Assembly (NCBI GenBank): GCA_020200995.1
Contig: JAIVHQ010000210.1
Location: 1 to 39,327, forward strand
DNA length: 39,327 bases
Source: Flavobacteriales bacterium
GTDB taxonomy: Bacteria; Bacteroidota; Bacteroidia; Flavobacteriales_D; Cryomorphaceae
Reading direction: 5' to 3'
Every line of letters begins with the position of its first letter. The first letter of the stretch is position 1. The notes beneath the pieces are model-generated. The model saw only the letters and a program-made list of their open reading frames with translations. It had not been told where the DNA came from and did not search any database. Below, in pieces: positions 7,479 through 16,676 of the stretch. A program made the translations under genes and the position numbers.

Positions 7479-10024
7479 AATTTCAGTCGCATAAACAGTT
7501 TCACATTCATATTGTTGTAAATATTGTAGACCGAAAATCCGAATTTGAGGGCTCCGTTTTTGAGCGGCACAGTGTATCCGGCTGAAATATCGGCCCTGTG
7601 GATCCAGTCAGTGAGTTCGGAATTAATTCGCCCCAGACTTACAAACTGCTGCTGATCACCATTTTCAAGTGTCACAGTAAAAGTGCCTCTTGCCGGGGTA
7701 TATGGCTGGCCACTCGCTGCGATCAGGGCCCCTGAAAAGTCCCACCTTTTCACCTGAATATTGTAAACCAACCCGACCTCATGGGTTGAAACACCGGCAC
7801 TCCTGAACGCCTCCCCCCTGTTCACTCCTTTATATTGCGAGCGCGCTCCCATGATGGTGTAGGATGCGAGGAACCGGTGCTTACCAAAAGATTTGCGGAG
7901 TAAAAAATCTGCCCCGGTGATGCGGCGCTCCCCTCCTATGGCCAATTGATCAAGGCTTCCGCCGGCCAGGCCAAATTCGGGAAACAAAAATTCAACAACG
8001 CCATTCTCACGCTTGTGGTAGGCCTCTGCGTCGAGCTGCCATCCGTTTTTTTCTAATACAAACCCGGCAATGAACTGATCGCTGTTGAGCACAGGCACAT
8101 CTGCCTGCCCCGCGAGGGCCCAGGTCTCCGGTATACTGAAATACAGACTGCGTTCATTGAGCCTGCGAATCATCTGGGTGTACCTTCCGGCGGAGGCTTT
8201 CAAAGTGATAATCTCGCCGGCGTCAAAAGAAAGTGAGAGCCTCGGCTCGAAGTACATTCTTTGATCGCCATCGTAATACGAAGTGCGAATTCCCCCTTTG
8301 GCAGTAATCCTTCCGAGCCGCTGCTCATAGTCGATGTAACCGGCCGTGAGCCTCGCTTGCTGAAGTGAATCGGAGAAAATGAAGTCTCTGTCCTGTGCCT
8401 GCATGGTAATCCTGTAATCTGTGTTCCAGAAACCAAATTCCAACCGCCCATTAGGAGACACCTCATAAGCGTTGTCGATGCGCAGGGTATTGTCGTCGAG
8501 GTTGACCCGCTGATCAAAAAAACGCCGGCTCAGCAGGACATCATCGTTCCTGAAAAAAGACACTTCTGCGTCCAAATTGCTGCGATACCTCGAAATTCCG
8601 TAATTGGCATAGGTGAAAAAACGCTTGCTCCATTTTCGCGACCACTTAAAACTACCCCCCTGGTTTCCCCATGTTACGGCATCTCGCGATACACGGCTCA
8701 CGCCATTGGCAGCTCCGCTGAATTCGATGCCCAAATCGTCCCTGCCTTGGTAAAAACTTACAGATATAGCGTCTTTCTCAGAAGGTTTAAAGTGAAACTT
8801 TGCGTTGAGATCGTAGAACGAATAATCGGGCGGATCGTTACTGAACACATCGATTTCAGAAGGTTGCACGTTTGGAATACTCGAATTGAAGAGGTTGTTG
8901 AACATGCCTCGATAAGTGGGCGACCCGATAATGTCAGTGTATGCCCTCCGATAAGCAAAAACGAGGGAGGCCTTTTCTTCCACGATCGGCAGCTCAGCGA
9001 GCACACTCATGCTCAAAGCACTCGCTTCAAGGGTCAGGGAGGGCTTCTTCTTGTTCCCGTCGATTCCCGTAATGTTGACCAACCCCGCGGCCCTGCCGCC
9101 GAAACGCGCGCCAAAGCCTCCTTTGCTCACCTGCACATTTTTGACCACATTGCTGTTAAACGCACTCAAAAAACCGAAAAAGTGATCGACGTGATATACA
9201 GGTATTCCGTCAAAGAGCACCATGTTTTGATCTGACCCCGAACCCCGAATGCGCAACCCCGAACTGGCTTCTCGGTTTGCGGAGACCCCGGGAAGAAAAC
9301 GGAGTGCAGCAAAAAGGTCATTCTCTGCGAGGTTGGGCAGCCGTGCAATTTCAGCCGGATTGAAAGCCAATTGGCCCACCATGCTTCCAATCTCGATCAT
9401 TTGCTCTTTGCGCGCAGCAATTTCCACTGAAGGCAAGGTGCGTTCGCTTCGATCCATTTCGAGTGAGAGCAAACCTGCTGCAGCGCCGGGATTAAGCCTG
9501 AATGAAATGGGCTCATATCCGAGATAGCGCACCGACACAGTCGCTGTATCGGAAGGCACTTTGAGAAGGGTAAATTTTCCGTCGGTATTGGTGGTGGCTG
9601 AGGTGGCTGCTCCCAACACTGCCACCGTGGCAAAGGGAAGCGCCTCTCCCGTTTCAGCATCCCGAACCACACCGCTGAGCGGGAAATCGGTGCGGACTGA
9701 CTTCGGAGCATCGTCCTCATAGGGTTTGAGAAAAATCACATAGGTCCCGCCTATGCGCTCAAAATCCCATAGAGTACCCTCCAGGGTTTCGGCGAGGAAG
9801 CCATCGACCGTTGAAACGGAGTCGGAAAATGCCGGAATGGTTACATTGTCGATGCTTCCCGAGCTGTAGGAAAAAGAAATACCGCTTTTCTTGCGGAGCT
9901 TTTTTGCAGCAACGGTCAGTGATTTGCCTTCAAAACTGCGCAGGAAATCTCTGTCGGGCGGGTCCTGCGCCGATGCATCAAATGCCCAAAGAGCGGCCAT
10001 GAACAACATAAGAGCAGCACGCAT
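7475..10024 (-). CDS. TonB-dependent receptor with N-terminal STN and carboxypeptidase-like domains
   Basis: The 849-residue protein opens with a signal peptide (MRAALMLFMAALWAFDASAQ). An STN signalling domain spans about residues 28-95 (LTVAAKKLRKKSGISFSYS), a carboxypeptidase-regulatory-like beta domain about 115-195 (LSGVVRDAETGEALPFATV), and the plug about 215-325 (LRIRGSGSDQNMVLFDGIPV). A 22-strand-type barrel runs to the end. The STN domain is the part that contacts FecR, so the receptor both imports a ligand and reports its presence. It lies in a leftward operon: its ATG overlaps the FecR stop by 1 nt and its TGA overlaps the DUF4249 ATG by 4 nt. Siderophores, peptides or oligosaccharides are all possible ligands; the sequence does not say which. 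Confidence 0.95.
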   Translation of the reverse strand: MRAALMLFMAALWAFDASAQDPPDRDFLRSFEGKSLTVAAKKLRKKSGISFSYSSGSIDNVTIPAFSDSVSTVDGFLAETLEGTLWDFERIGGTYVIFLKPYEDDAPKSVRTDFPLSGVVRDAETGEALPFATVAVLGAATSATTNTDGKFTLLKVPSDTATVSVRYLGYEPISFRLNPGAAAGLLSLEMDRSERTLPSVEIAARKEQMIEIGSMVGQLAFNPAEIARLPNLAENDLFAALRFLPGVSANREASSGLRIRGSGSDQNMVLFDGIPVYHVDHFFGFLSAFNSNVVKNVQVSKGGFGARFGGRAAGLVNITGIDGNKKKPSLTLEASALSMSVLAELPIVEEKASLVFAYRRAYTDIIGSPTYRGMFNNLFNSSIPNVQPSEIDVFSNDPPDYSFYDLNAKFHFKPSEKDAISVSFYQGRDDLGIEFSGAANGVSRVSRDAVTWGNQGGSFKWSRKWSKRFFTYANYGISRYRSNLDAEVSFFRNDDVLLSRRFFDQRVNLDDNTLRIDNAYEVSPNGRLEFGFWNTDYRITMQAQDRDFIFSDSLQQARLTAGYIDYEQRLGRITAKGGIRTSYYDGDQRMYFEPRLSLSFDAGEIITLKASAGRYTQMIRRLNERSLYFSIPETWALAGQADVPVLNSDQFIAGFVLEKNGWQLDAEAYHKRENGVVEFLFPEFGLAGGSLDQLAIGGERRITGADFLLRKSFGKHRFLASYTIMGARSQYKGVNRGEAFRSAGVSTHEVGLVYNIQVKRWDFSGALIAASGQPYTPARGTFTVTLENGDQQQFVSLGRINSELTDWIHRADISAGYTVPLKNGALKFGFSVYNIYNNMNVKLFMRLKL

Positions 10025-10881
10025 CAGGGCATTAAGGTAATGCTTTTGCCCTCTTCGACGTAAGTGGCCCCGAAAGTTTTACATAGAATTTGCAGGCTTT
10101 CATCCCTTGCATCTGCACGCAATTCGCCGGTAAATCTCAATCCGGGAGCCAGTTCAGAAATAATTTCAATATCGAAAGCCCGTTCGAGCATGGCACATAC
10201 CAGCGGCAGAGGGACGTCGTCAAATGCAGGCATCGCTTCGCTGCCCGGCATCACCGGATATGCGGAAAGGTATTCGGAAACTTCGATTGCTTTTTGGTCG
10301 CGGGAGATTTCGGCAAGGCTACCCGGCGCAAGGTCCCGGCTGTCGTTTTTGCCGCGAACGGCTACTTTTCCGGAAAGGCAATGCACCAATAAACGGTTGG
10401 GCTCGGCCCAGACTGAAAAAGATGTGCCCTTGACTTCCACTTCACCCATATCGGATTTGATCTTAAAAGTGCTCCCTGGTTTGACCTCAAAAAAGGCCGC
10501 TCCCGAGAGGTCGGCACTTCGACCTACCTTCCACAGCCAGGCGTTGTAGCGAATGCTCGCATCGGACGAAAGTGTTGCGCTCGAACCGTCGGGAAGGTCG
10601 AGTTTCATTTCGGCTGTTTGGTGGTTGGTGATTTCGGCATTGCCTGTGAAGTAAATTAAAAAAGGGAGGCCTGCCAGAATTGCAATTGCGGCGGCCGCAC
10701 TCAGGGTCGCAATTCGCGAACGCATTTGAACGACTTTGCCGGCAGGCGCTTCATCCGTTTTTATCCTCGCCATTACTGCGGCTTTGGCACGCTCCTTAGA
10801 ATCATCGGAAAAGGGCGGTTGCCATCCCGAGGCCGTTTCATTGATTCGGCGGTTCAATTCCTCTTCGCGGTTCTTCTCCAT
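10024..10881 (-). CDS. FecR-family anti-sigma factor of the sigma/receptor operon
   Basis: The 285-residue protein has a cytoplasmic head that would hold the sigma factor (about residues 1-55), one membrane helix at about 56-79 (ATLSAAAAIAILAGLPFLIYF), a FecR domain (LPDGSSATLSSDASIRYNAW, GAAFFEVKPGSTFKI, EVKGTSFSVWAE) and a C-terminal DUF4974-type domain (FDDVPLPLVCAMLERAFDIEI). It should relay receptor occupancy to the ECF sigma encoded just upstream. The ATG at 10881 starts 2 nt after the sigma stop; a TTG at 10887 is in frame and would overlap the sigma gene, and I prefer the ATG. Its TGA shares one base with the receptor ATG. The paralogue at 3809-4684 has the same domain order. Confidence 0.94.
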   Translation of the reverse strand: MEKNREEELNRRINETASGWQPPFSDDSKERAKAAVMARIKTDEAPAGKVVQMRSRIATLSAAAAIAILAGLPFLIYFTGNAEITNHQTAEMKLDLPDGSSATLSSDASIRYNAWLWKVGRSADLSGAAFFEVKPGSTFKIKSDMGEVEVKGTSFSVWAEPNRLLVHCLSGKVAVRGKNDSRDLAPGSLAEISRDQKAIEVSEYLSAYPVMPGSEAMPAFDDVPLPLVCAMLERAFDIEIISELAPGLRFTGELRADARDESLQILCKTFGATYVEEGKSITLMP

Positions 10882-10883
10882 CG

Positions 10884-11414
10884 TCAAATGTTTTTATCGA
10901 GTTCGGCCCTGATAATGCCCAGGGCTTTCGACATTCTTTTCTCCACCGCCTTGATGCCGATCCCCAACCGCTCCGAAATTTCGTGGTACTTCAGGTCGTC
11001 GATTCGGTTCATCAAAAACACTTCGCGCGCTCCGTCGGGAATTTTGGCGAGGGTGGCCTGCAGCTTTTGATCGTACTCTTCCATTTCCATGAGGTACTCA
11101 GGGGTCTTTTTCTCCGACCGATCAGTTTGCAAATTCAAGAACTTGTACTTCAACGTTTGTCGTTTGAGCTTATTAATCAGCAAGTTGGCGGCAATGGTGT
11201 ACACGTATGCCTTTAACGAGGTTTTATCAATGCGGTTTCTGGTCTCCCAGAGCTTCACAAAAGCATCTTGCGCGACATCCTCACTGAGCTCAGCGTTTCC
11301 GCATTTGTAATAGAGGAAATTTCGCACCGATGTGTAGTACGAATCAAAAAAATATTCAAATTCTTTCGCTGTGAGGACCTCCTTCTCTGACTCAGACTTT
11401 TTGAACAATCCCAA
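10884..11414 (-). CDS. ECF sigma factor (FecI-like, Bacteroidota sigma-70 family)
   Basis: The 176-residue protein has sigma region 2 (FFDSYYTSVRNFLYYKCGNAE, then DVAQDAFVKLWETRNRI at about 47-63 and AYVYTIAANLLINKLKR) and region 4 with a helix-turn-helix (YHEISERLGIGIKAVEKRMSKA at about 144-165). It should direct RNA polymerase to its own operon when the FecR partner releases it. The frame has an in-frame stop 21 nt upstream of 11414 and no ATG in the first 100 codons, so the start must be the TTG at 11414 (or the TTG two codons later). This unusual start could keep expression low. Downstream order is FecR, TonB receptor and DUF4249 lipoprotein with 2 nt or less between genes. I could not find a convincing promoter in the upstream 140 bp. 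Confidence 0.93.
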   Translation of the reverse strand: MGLFKKSESEKEVLTAKEFEYFFDSYYTSVRNFLYYKCGNAELSEDVAQDAFVKLWETRNRIDKTSLKAYVYTIAANLLINKLKRQTLKYKFLNLQTDRSEKKTPEYLMEMEEYDQKLQATLAKIPDGAREVFLMNRIDDLKYHEISERLGIGIKAVEKRMSKALGIIRAELDKNI

Positions 11415-11564
11415 TGTGGCGAGTGAATTTGATTAAACAGTGTCTGTCCATAAAGCCGCTTGACTGTATTGACAAACTCTAAATAGTTGTTTCGGCAATT
11501 CTGCCAGGCATAAATATCACAAGAATTTCCAAAATCAGTGTTAACCACGTCAGCTTTTGTCATA

Positions 11565-11598
11565 TTTGAACCACGACGAGGCCCTGCTGTTACATTTG
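11565..11598 (+). promoter_or_regulatory. Candidate Bacteroidota promoter for the aldo/keto reductase
   Basis: TTTG at 11565-11568 is followed after 22 nt by TACATTTG at 11591-11598, a full match to the -7 consensus TAnnTTTG. The spacer is one or two bases longer than the usual 19-21. The start codon is at 11632, which leaves a leader of roughly 25 nt. Confidence 0.4.
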
Positions 11599-11631
11599 GA
11601 CCTCCATCCCGCAAAAACCAAAATCAACAAT

Positions 11632-12570
11632 ATGAATTACCGCAGACTCGGAAAATCAGGACTTCAGGTGAGCGAACTCTCCTTCGGTTCGTGGATCACT
11701 TTCGGAAATCAAATAGACGACGGCACATCGGAAGCCCTCATGAAAACAGCCTACGACGCCGGCATCAACTTTTTTGACAATGCCGAAGCATACGCTACCG
11801 GAGAGTCGGAAAGGGTGATGGGAAAGATATTGAAGAAATTCGGCTGGAACCGCGACACCTACATCCTCTCGAGCAAAGTGTTTTTCGGCATCCACGAAGC
11901 CTGCCACGATGCACTCAAGCGGTTGCAAACCGACTACCTCGACCTCTTCTTCTGCCACCGCCCCGACAAGCAGACCCCGATCGAAGAAACGGTGTGGAGC
12001 ATGCACAACCTCATCACCCAAGGCAAGATTATGTATTGGGGCACAAGTGAGTGGAGCGCCCAAGAAATCATGGAAGCCCACATGGCGGCACAGCGCTACA
12101 ACCTGATAGGCCCCGTGATGGAGCAGCCGCAATACAACATGCTGGTGCGCGACAAGGTGGAAGTGGAGTATTCACAAATTTACAAGACCGTGGGCCTTGG
12201 CACCACGATTTGGAGTCCGCTCGCTTCGGGTATCCTTACGGGAAAATACAACGACGGAAAGGAGGGCGAAACACGCCTGAAGCGGGCAGAGCTGTCGTGG
12301 CTCAAAGACCGTGTGCTGATCGAAGAAACCTTGGAAAAGGTGAAAAAGCTCACTGCCCTGGCCAAGAAGTCAGACATCTCCATGACCCATATGGCGCTGG
12401 CGTGGTGCCTGAAAAACCCGGATGTGAGCACCGTGATACTCGGCGCGAGCCGCAACGAACAGCTGGAGGAGAACCTCAGGGTGACCGACCACCTCGACAA
12501 ACTCGATGATGAACTCATGGAAGCCATTGAAAGCATTTTAGACAACAAACCCGCGCACCCGGCATTCTGA
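11632..12570 (+). CDS. Aldo/keto reductase, potassium-channel beta-subunit-like subfamily
   Basis: The 312-residue protein is a TIM-barrel NADPH-dependent reductase. The catalytic tetrad is visible as D49 and Y54 (FFDNAEAY), K82 (LSSKVF) and H109 (FFCHRPD). The C-terminal cofactor segment reads VSTVILGASRNEQLEENL. YNLIGPVMEQPQYNML and TTIWSPLASGILTGKYN are typical of the branch that includes channel beta subunits and YghZ-like reductases. The ATG at 11632 is chosen because MNYRRLGKSGLQVSELSFG is the normal N-terminus; the longer frame from 11557 would run through the promoter. The helicase gene starts 4 nt after the stop, so the three rightward genes may share a transcript. The natural aldehyde or ketone substrate cannot be told. 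Confidence 0.93.
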   Translation: MNYRRLGKSGLQVSELSFGSWITFGNQIDDGTSEALMKTAYDAGINFFDNAEAYATGESERVMGKILKKFGWNRDTYILSSKVFFGIHEACHDALKRLQTDYLDLFFCHRPDKQTPIEETVWSMHNLITQGKIMYWGTSEWSAQEIMEAHMAAQRYNLIGPVMEQPQYNMLVRDKVEVEYSQIYKTVGLGTTIWSPLASGILTGKYNDGKEGETRLKRAELSWLKDRVLIEETLEKVKKLTALAKKSDISMTHMALAWCLKNPDVSTVILGASRNEQLEENLRVTDHLDKLDDELMEAIESILDNKPAHPAF

Positions 12571-12574
12571 CAGC

Positions 12575-15025
12575 ATGCAGGAGAGAGGCTTGGAACGGGC
12601 GCAAAAGTGGTTTGCGGGGCGCGGGTGGAAGCCTTTTTCATTTCAGGAAGATACCTGGAGGGCCTGCCTTTCCGGCAAGTCGGGTATGCTCAACGCACCG
12701 ACGGGGAGCGGAAAGACCTATGCCGCCTTCATCGGTGCGGCGCTCAGGGTGCTGCAAAACGATGAACGCAACAGCCTGTCGGGAAAGCGTGGATTGCGGA
12801 TTCTCTGGATCACACCGGTTCGGGCGCTCACCAAAGACATCCGCCGGGCGTGCACCGAATTTTGCGAAGAAGCGGGAATCCCCTGGCAGATTGCCGTGCG
12901 CACAGGAGATACCTCTACCGCCGAGCGAGCGAAAATCAAGAAAAAGCCGCCCGAAGTACTCATCACCACCCCCGAAAGCCTTCACCTGATCCTCGCATCA
13001 AAAGATAGCGAAGACTACCTCAAGCAATTGCAATTTCTCGTGGCCGATGAGTGGCACGAGCTGATGGGCTCTAAGCGGGCCGTGCTCCTCGAGCTCGCCC
13101 TATCGCGACTAAAGGCCATCTCAACACTGCAGGTGTGGGGGATCTCTGCCACCATCGGCAACATGGAGGAAGCAGTGGAAGTGCTGCTCGGTGCAGATGC
13201 CGATCGGGGCGGCCATATTTTCATCAAATCCAACCTCGACAAGCGGATCAAAATCATCCCCGTGATACCCGAGGAGATTGAAAAATTTCCCTGGGCAGGG
13301 CACCTCGGCACCAAGCTCGCTGAAGACCTGCTTCCCATCATCGCCAAAAGTAAATCGACCCTGATCTTCACCAACACCCGGGCGCAGGCGGAAATATGGT
13401 ACCAACACATCCTCAACATCGAGCCCGACCTGGCGGGGCTCATCGCCATGCACCACGGCTCGATAGACCGCGAGCTCCGCGACTGGGTGGAAGACGCCAT
13501 TCACGAGGGCAGACTGAAATGCGTGGTGTGCACGAGCAGCCTCGACCTCGGCGTCGACTTCAGGCCGGTGGAAACCATCGTGCAGGTGGGCAGCCCCAAG
13601 GGTGTAGCACGATTTCTGCAAAGGGCCGGGCGGAGCGGCCACTCACCCGGGATGGAAAGCACCATCTACTTTTTGCCCACCAACGGCCTCCAACTGGTGG
13701 AATGCGCCGCCCTGCGGCGCGCCGTGCTTCGCGGCGACATGGAGGTGCGCGTGCCGTACATCCGCAGCTTCGACGTGATGGTGCAATACCTGGTCACGCT
13801 GGCGGTGGGCGACGGCTTTTTTCCGGAAAGGATCTATGAAGAAATAAAATCCACCTTCTCGTTCGCATCGATCAGCAGTGATGAATGGGAGTGGGCGCTG
13901 AACTTCATCACCCGCGGCGGACAATCGCTGGAGGCTTATGAGGAATTCAGAAAGGTGGAGGTGATGCCCGACGGGCTGTACAAGGTTAATAGCCGAAGGG
14001 TTGCCATGCGCCACCGCATGTCGATCGGCGCCATTGTGAGCGACCCGATGCTGAAGGTGAAATTTCAAAAGGGCGGATACCTCGGTACGGTGGAAGAGTG
14101 GTTCGTATCGCGGCTCAATCCGGGCGACACATTTTGGTTTGCCGGAAGGCCGCTCGAACTCATCCGCATCAAGGAAATGACGGTACAGGTGAAAATGAGC
14201 AAAAAGAAAAAAGGTGCTGTGCCTTCGTGGCAGGGTGGGCGCATGCCGCTGTCAGCGATGCTTTCGGAAAACCTTCGTGTAAAAATCGCCGAACTCGCCG
14301 CAGGCAATTGCACCGAAGCCGAAATGCAAGCCGCCATGCCCATCGCGGAGACGCAAGCTAAATACTCGCATGTGCCGGGGATCGACGAGTTTTTGATTGA
14401 AAAAATCCAGACGCGGGAGGGACACCATATATACATGTATCCGTTTGAAGGAAGATTTGTGCACGAAGGAATGGCTGCAGTGATGGCTTACCGCATATCG
14501 AAATTAACCCCCATTTCCTTCAGCATTGCGGTGAACGATTACGGGTTTGAGCTGCTTTCCGATCAAAGTATTCCGCTCGAAGAAGCCCTTGCCGACGGTC
14601 TTTTCACCACCGACAATCTCACGGCCGACATTCAGGCGGGATTGAACAAAACCGAAATGGCCCGCCGCCGATTTCGCGACATTGCGGGAATTGCGGGGCT
14701 TGTGTTCAAAGGATTTCCCGGAAGGCAGCAAAAAGAGAAGCACCTCCAGTCTTCGTCACAGCTTTTCTTCGACGTGTTTCGAGATTACGAAAGCGACAAC
14801 CTGCTTTTCAAACAGGCCTTTGATGAAATCATGACTTTTCAGGTGGAGGAAGTGCGGATGCGCAATGCGCTGCACCGAATACAGAAACAGCGCACGGTGC
14901 TGATGTACCCGGAAAAACCGACTCCGTTTTGTTTTCCGATATTGGTGGACCGCCTCCGCGAAAAGCTGAGTTCCGAAAAACTCGAGGACCGCATCCGCAA
15001 AATGACCCTGGCCACCGAAAAATGA
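12575..15025 (+). CDS. Ligase-associated DNA damage response DEXH-box helicase (Lhr-like)
   Basis: The 816-residue superfamily 2 helicase has Walker A APTGSGKT at 41-48, the DEWH box at 158-161, SAT motif III at 191-193, and motif VI QRAGRSGH at 349-356. A winged-helix and Lhr-type C-terminal extension follows. It is close to the Lhr core in layout but shorter and matches the family always found with an ATP-dependent ligase, an exonuclease and PdeM. It should unwind or translocate on DNA during repair. The stop overlaps the PdeM start by 4 nt (ATGA). In this genome the ligase and exonuclease genes are 10.7 kb away on the other strand. The aldo/keto reductase stop lies 4 nt upstream. Family assignment is firm; the damage type acted on is unknown. 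Confidence 0.94.
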   Translation: MQERGLERAQKWFAGRGWKPFSFQEDTWRACLSGKSGMLNAPTGSGKTYAAFIGAALRVLQNDERNSLSGKRGLRILWITPVRALTKDIRRACTEFCEEAGIPWQIAVRTGDTSTAERAKIKKKPPEVLITTPESLHLILASKDSEDYLKQLQFLVADEWHELMGSKRAVLLELALSRLKAISTLQVWGISATIGNMEEAVEVLLGADADRGGHIFIKSNLDKRIKIIPVIPEEIEKFPWAGHLGTKLAEDLLPIIAKSKSTLIFTNTRAQAEIWYQHILNIEPDLAGLIAMHHGSIDRELRDWVEDAIHEGRLKCVVCTSSLDLGVDFRPVETIVQVGSPKGVARFLQRAGRSGHSPGMESTIYFLPTNGLQLVECAALRRAVLRGDMEVRVPYIRSFDVMVQYLVTLAVGDGFFPERIYEEIKSTFSFASISSDEWEWALNFITRGGQSLEAYEEFRKVEVMPDGLYKVNSRRVAMRHRMSIGAIVSDPMLKVKFQKGGYLGTVEEWFVSRLNPGDTFWFAGRPLELIRIKEMTVQVKMSKKKKGAVPSWQGGRMPLSAMLSENLRVKIAELAAGNCTEAEMQAAMPIAETQAKYSHVPGIDEFLIEKIQTREGHHIYMYPFEGRFVHEGMAAVMAYRISKLTPISFSIAVNDYGFELLSDQSIPLEEALADGLFTTDNLTADIQAGLNKTEMARRRFRDIAGIAGLVFKGFPGRQQKEKHLQSSSQLFFDVFRDYESDNLLFKQAFDEIMTFQVEEVRMRNALHRIQKQRTVLMYPEKPTPFCFPILVDRLREKLSSEKLEDRIRKMTLATEK

Positions 15026-15672
15026 CTGAAACCCGACAAGAAGTAACCGTGGAGGGCCTTCGCCTGGAGCTGCTCGCTAAAAAGGCCATAATGATTCCAT
15101 CGAAATCGGCATTGCTGATCGCCGATGTGCACCTGGGCAAGGTGAACCATTTTCGCAAAAACGGAATTCCCGTTCCGGAGCCTGCCGGTCAGAATAACCT
15201 GAAACGACTTTCACAAATTATCGATAGCGAGGGGCCGAAGGAAGTCATCTTTCTGGGAGACCTGTTTCACAGCAGTGCCAACAGGGCCTGGCCCGAATTC
15301 GCGGAATTTATGGCGGGCTTCCCGAAGGTCAAGTTCACCCTCGTGGTGGGCAACCACGATATTCTGGGTCGACACGTATTTGAAGATGCGGGCATGACGG
15401 TCGTCGACCACTTGAAGCTCGGGCCGCTGTGGCTCACCCACGACAGGTCGGAGAGGGATGAGATGTTTAACCTTTACGGTCATATACATCCGGCAGTGCG
15501 GCTGAGGGGTTCCGGAAAGCAATACCTGAAAGTGCCTTGCTTCTTTTTCAACCTCAAGGAACGCTATGGAATATTGCCGTCGTTCGGCGACTTCACCGGA
15601 TCGCATGTACTCAAGCCCGACAAGGACTGCGTAACTTTTGTGACCACGGGCAAGGAGGTGCTACACGTGTAA
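15022..15672 (+). CDS. pdeM: Ligase-associated DNA damage response phosphoesterase PdeM
   Basis: The 216-residue calcineurin-like metallophosphoesterase shows the full metal-site set: ADVHLGK (D35, H37), FLGDLFHS (G79-D80), VVGNHD (110-113), LTHD with H140, and YGHIHP (153-156). It belongs to the small family encoded next to the ligase-associated helicase. It is probably a nuclease or phosphodiesterase for DNA ends. The ATG at 15022 overlaps the helicase stop by 4 nt; the longer upstream frame from 14929 would lie inside the helicase gene. It ends 7 bp before the convergent fructosamine kinase gene. No export signal is seen. Confidence 0.92.
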   Translation: MTETRQEVTVEGLRLELLAKKAIMIPSKSALLIADVHLGKVNHFRKNGIPVPEPAGQNNLKRLSQIIDSEGPKEVIFLGDLFHSSANRAWPEFAEFMAGFPKVKFTLVVGNHDILGRHVFEDAGMTVVDHLKLGPLWLTHDRSERDEMFNLYGHIHPAVRLRGSGKQYLKVPCFFFNLKERYGILPSFGDFTGSHVLKPDKDCVTFVTTGKEVLHV

Positions 15673-15679
15673 TCAAACC

Positions 15680-16564
15680 TCAGTGGAAGCGTGCTAAAAC
15701 AGACTTGACCTGCGCGGCATACCCGCCTCCGAATAGATTCACATGAACCATGAGCGGATATAGATTGGCGATATCGACCCGCTCCTCCCACCCGGATTCA
15801 AGCGGATATTCGGCTAGGTAGCCGCGATAGAATCCCGAATCGAAACCTCCGAAAAGTCGGGTCATGGCAATATCCACCTCGCGATGGCCGAAGTAAACCG
15901 CCGGATCGAAAATGGTGGCGTGGCCATCGGCGCCTGTCATGAAGTTGCCCGACCACAAATCGCCGTGTACGGCGGCGGGCGGCTCGACCGGAAACAGGTT
16001 TTCAGCCCTGGAGAAGAGCAAGTCAAAACCGCGCACCATCGCCTGGTCAGCCTTGCCTGCATCACGTGCCGCCTTTATTTGCGGAAGCAGGCGCTGCTCC
16101 ACGAAGAAATCCGCCCACTTCTCAGATCGCTTGTTCAGCTGCACCATGCTTCCCATGTAGTTGTCGTAATCCAGGCCGAAGTGGTCGGCCGAGTAGCGGT
16201 GCATCCGGGCCAACTCCGCTCCGAATTGCTCCCAATAGTCGGGAGCCTCGGCAGTGGATTGAATAAACTCCATTGCTATGAATTGAAGGTCTCCTGTACG
16301 CCCCACCTCAAATACCTTCGGCACCTTGAAATGGCTGTTTTCAGCAATGAATCGCAGACCCTTTGCCTCCTTGGCCAACATTTGCGGATACCTGTTCGCC
16401 GCATTCACTTTCACGAAAAATAATTGGCCGCCTGCAGCAATTCGATATGCATCGTTGATGCTTCCACCGCCTACGGATTGTACTGAACTTATGGGAGCCG
16501 GACTACCGATATGCTTTTGAAGTGCATCGCTCAGCTCACTTTTCAATTTTTGATTCAATGACAT
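15680..16564 (-). CDS. Fructosamine kinase family protein
   Basis: The 294-residue protein has the protein-kinase-like fold of fructosamine/ketosamine-3-kinases. The glycine-rich start is VGGGSINDAYRI (31-42), the ATP-binding lysine is in FFVKVNA (K52), the catalytic loop is HGDLWSGN (200-207), and the metal aspartate is in FDPAVYFGHREVDIAM (D220). These enzymes phosphorylate ketoamines formed by sugar glycation of amines, which then break down, so the role is protein or metabolite repair. The ATG at 16564 is chosen because the longer frame from 16600 adds 12 residues with no family match. It is transcribed leftward and converges with pdeM. The tRNA promoter begins 70 bp beyond its start. Confidence 0.92.
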   Translation of the reverse strand: MSLNQKLKSELSDALQKHIGSPAPISSVQSVGGGSINDAYRIAAGGQLFFVKVNAANRYPQMLAKEAKGLRFIAENSHFKVPKVFEVGRTGDLQFIAMEFIQSTAEAPDYWEQFGAELARMHRYSADHFGLDYDNYMGSMVQLNKRSEKWADFFVEQRLLPQIKAARDAGKADQAMVRGFDLLFSRAENLFPVEPPAAVHGDLWSGNFMTGADGHATIFDPAVYFGHREVDIAMTRLFGGFDSGFYRGYLAEYPLESGWEERVDIANLYPLMVHVNLFGGGYAAQVKSVLARFH

Positions 16565-16634
16565 AGAGATCAAAGTTATCGTCTTGATCGGGAAATCCAA
16601 TGCAATGAAAAGATCAAAGATTGAGAAATATGTC

Positions 16635-16665
16635 TTGCAGGAACAACACCGAGTACGTATTTTTG
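16635..16665 (+). promoter_or_regulatory. Promoter of the CAU tRNA gene
   Basis: TTG at 16635-16637, a 20-nt spacer and TATTTTTG at 16658-16665 fit the Bacteroidota consensus exactly. The tRNA begins 12 nt after the -7 element, which is a normal distance. Confidence 0.75.
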
Positions 16666-16676
16666 CCCTCCTTTCG

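Noticed and set aside
8747..9235. A 162-codon plus-strand frame inside the receptor gene
   Set aside because: It is antisense to the receptor plug and barrel and carries no recognisable domain.
15736..16160. Closely placed small plus-strand frames over the fructosamine kinase
   Set aside because: All are antisense to a gene with complete catalytic motifs.
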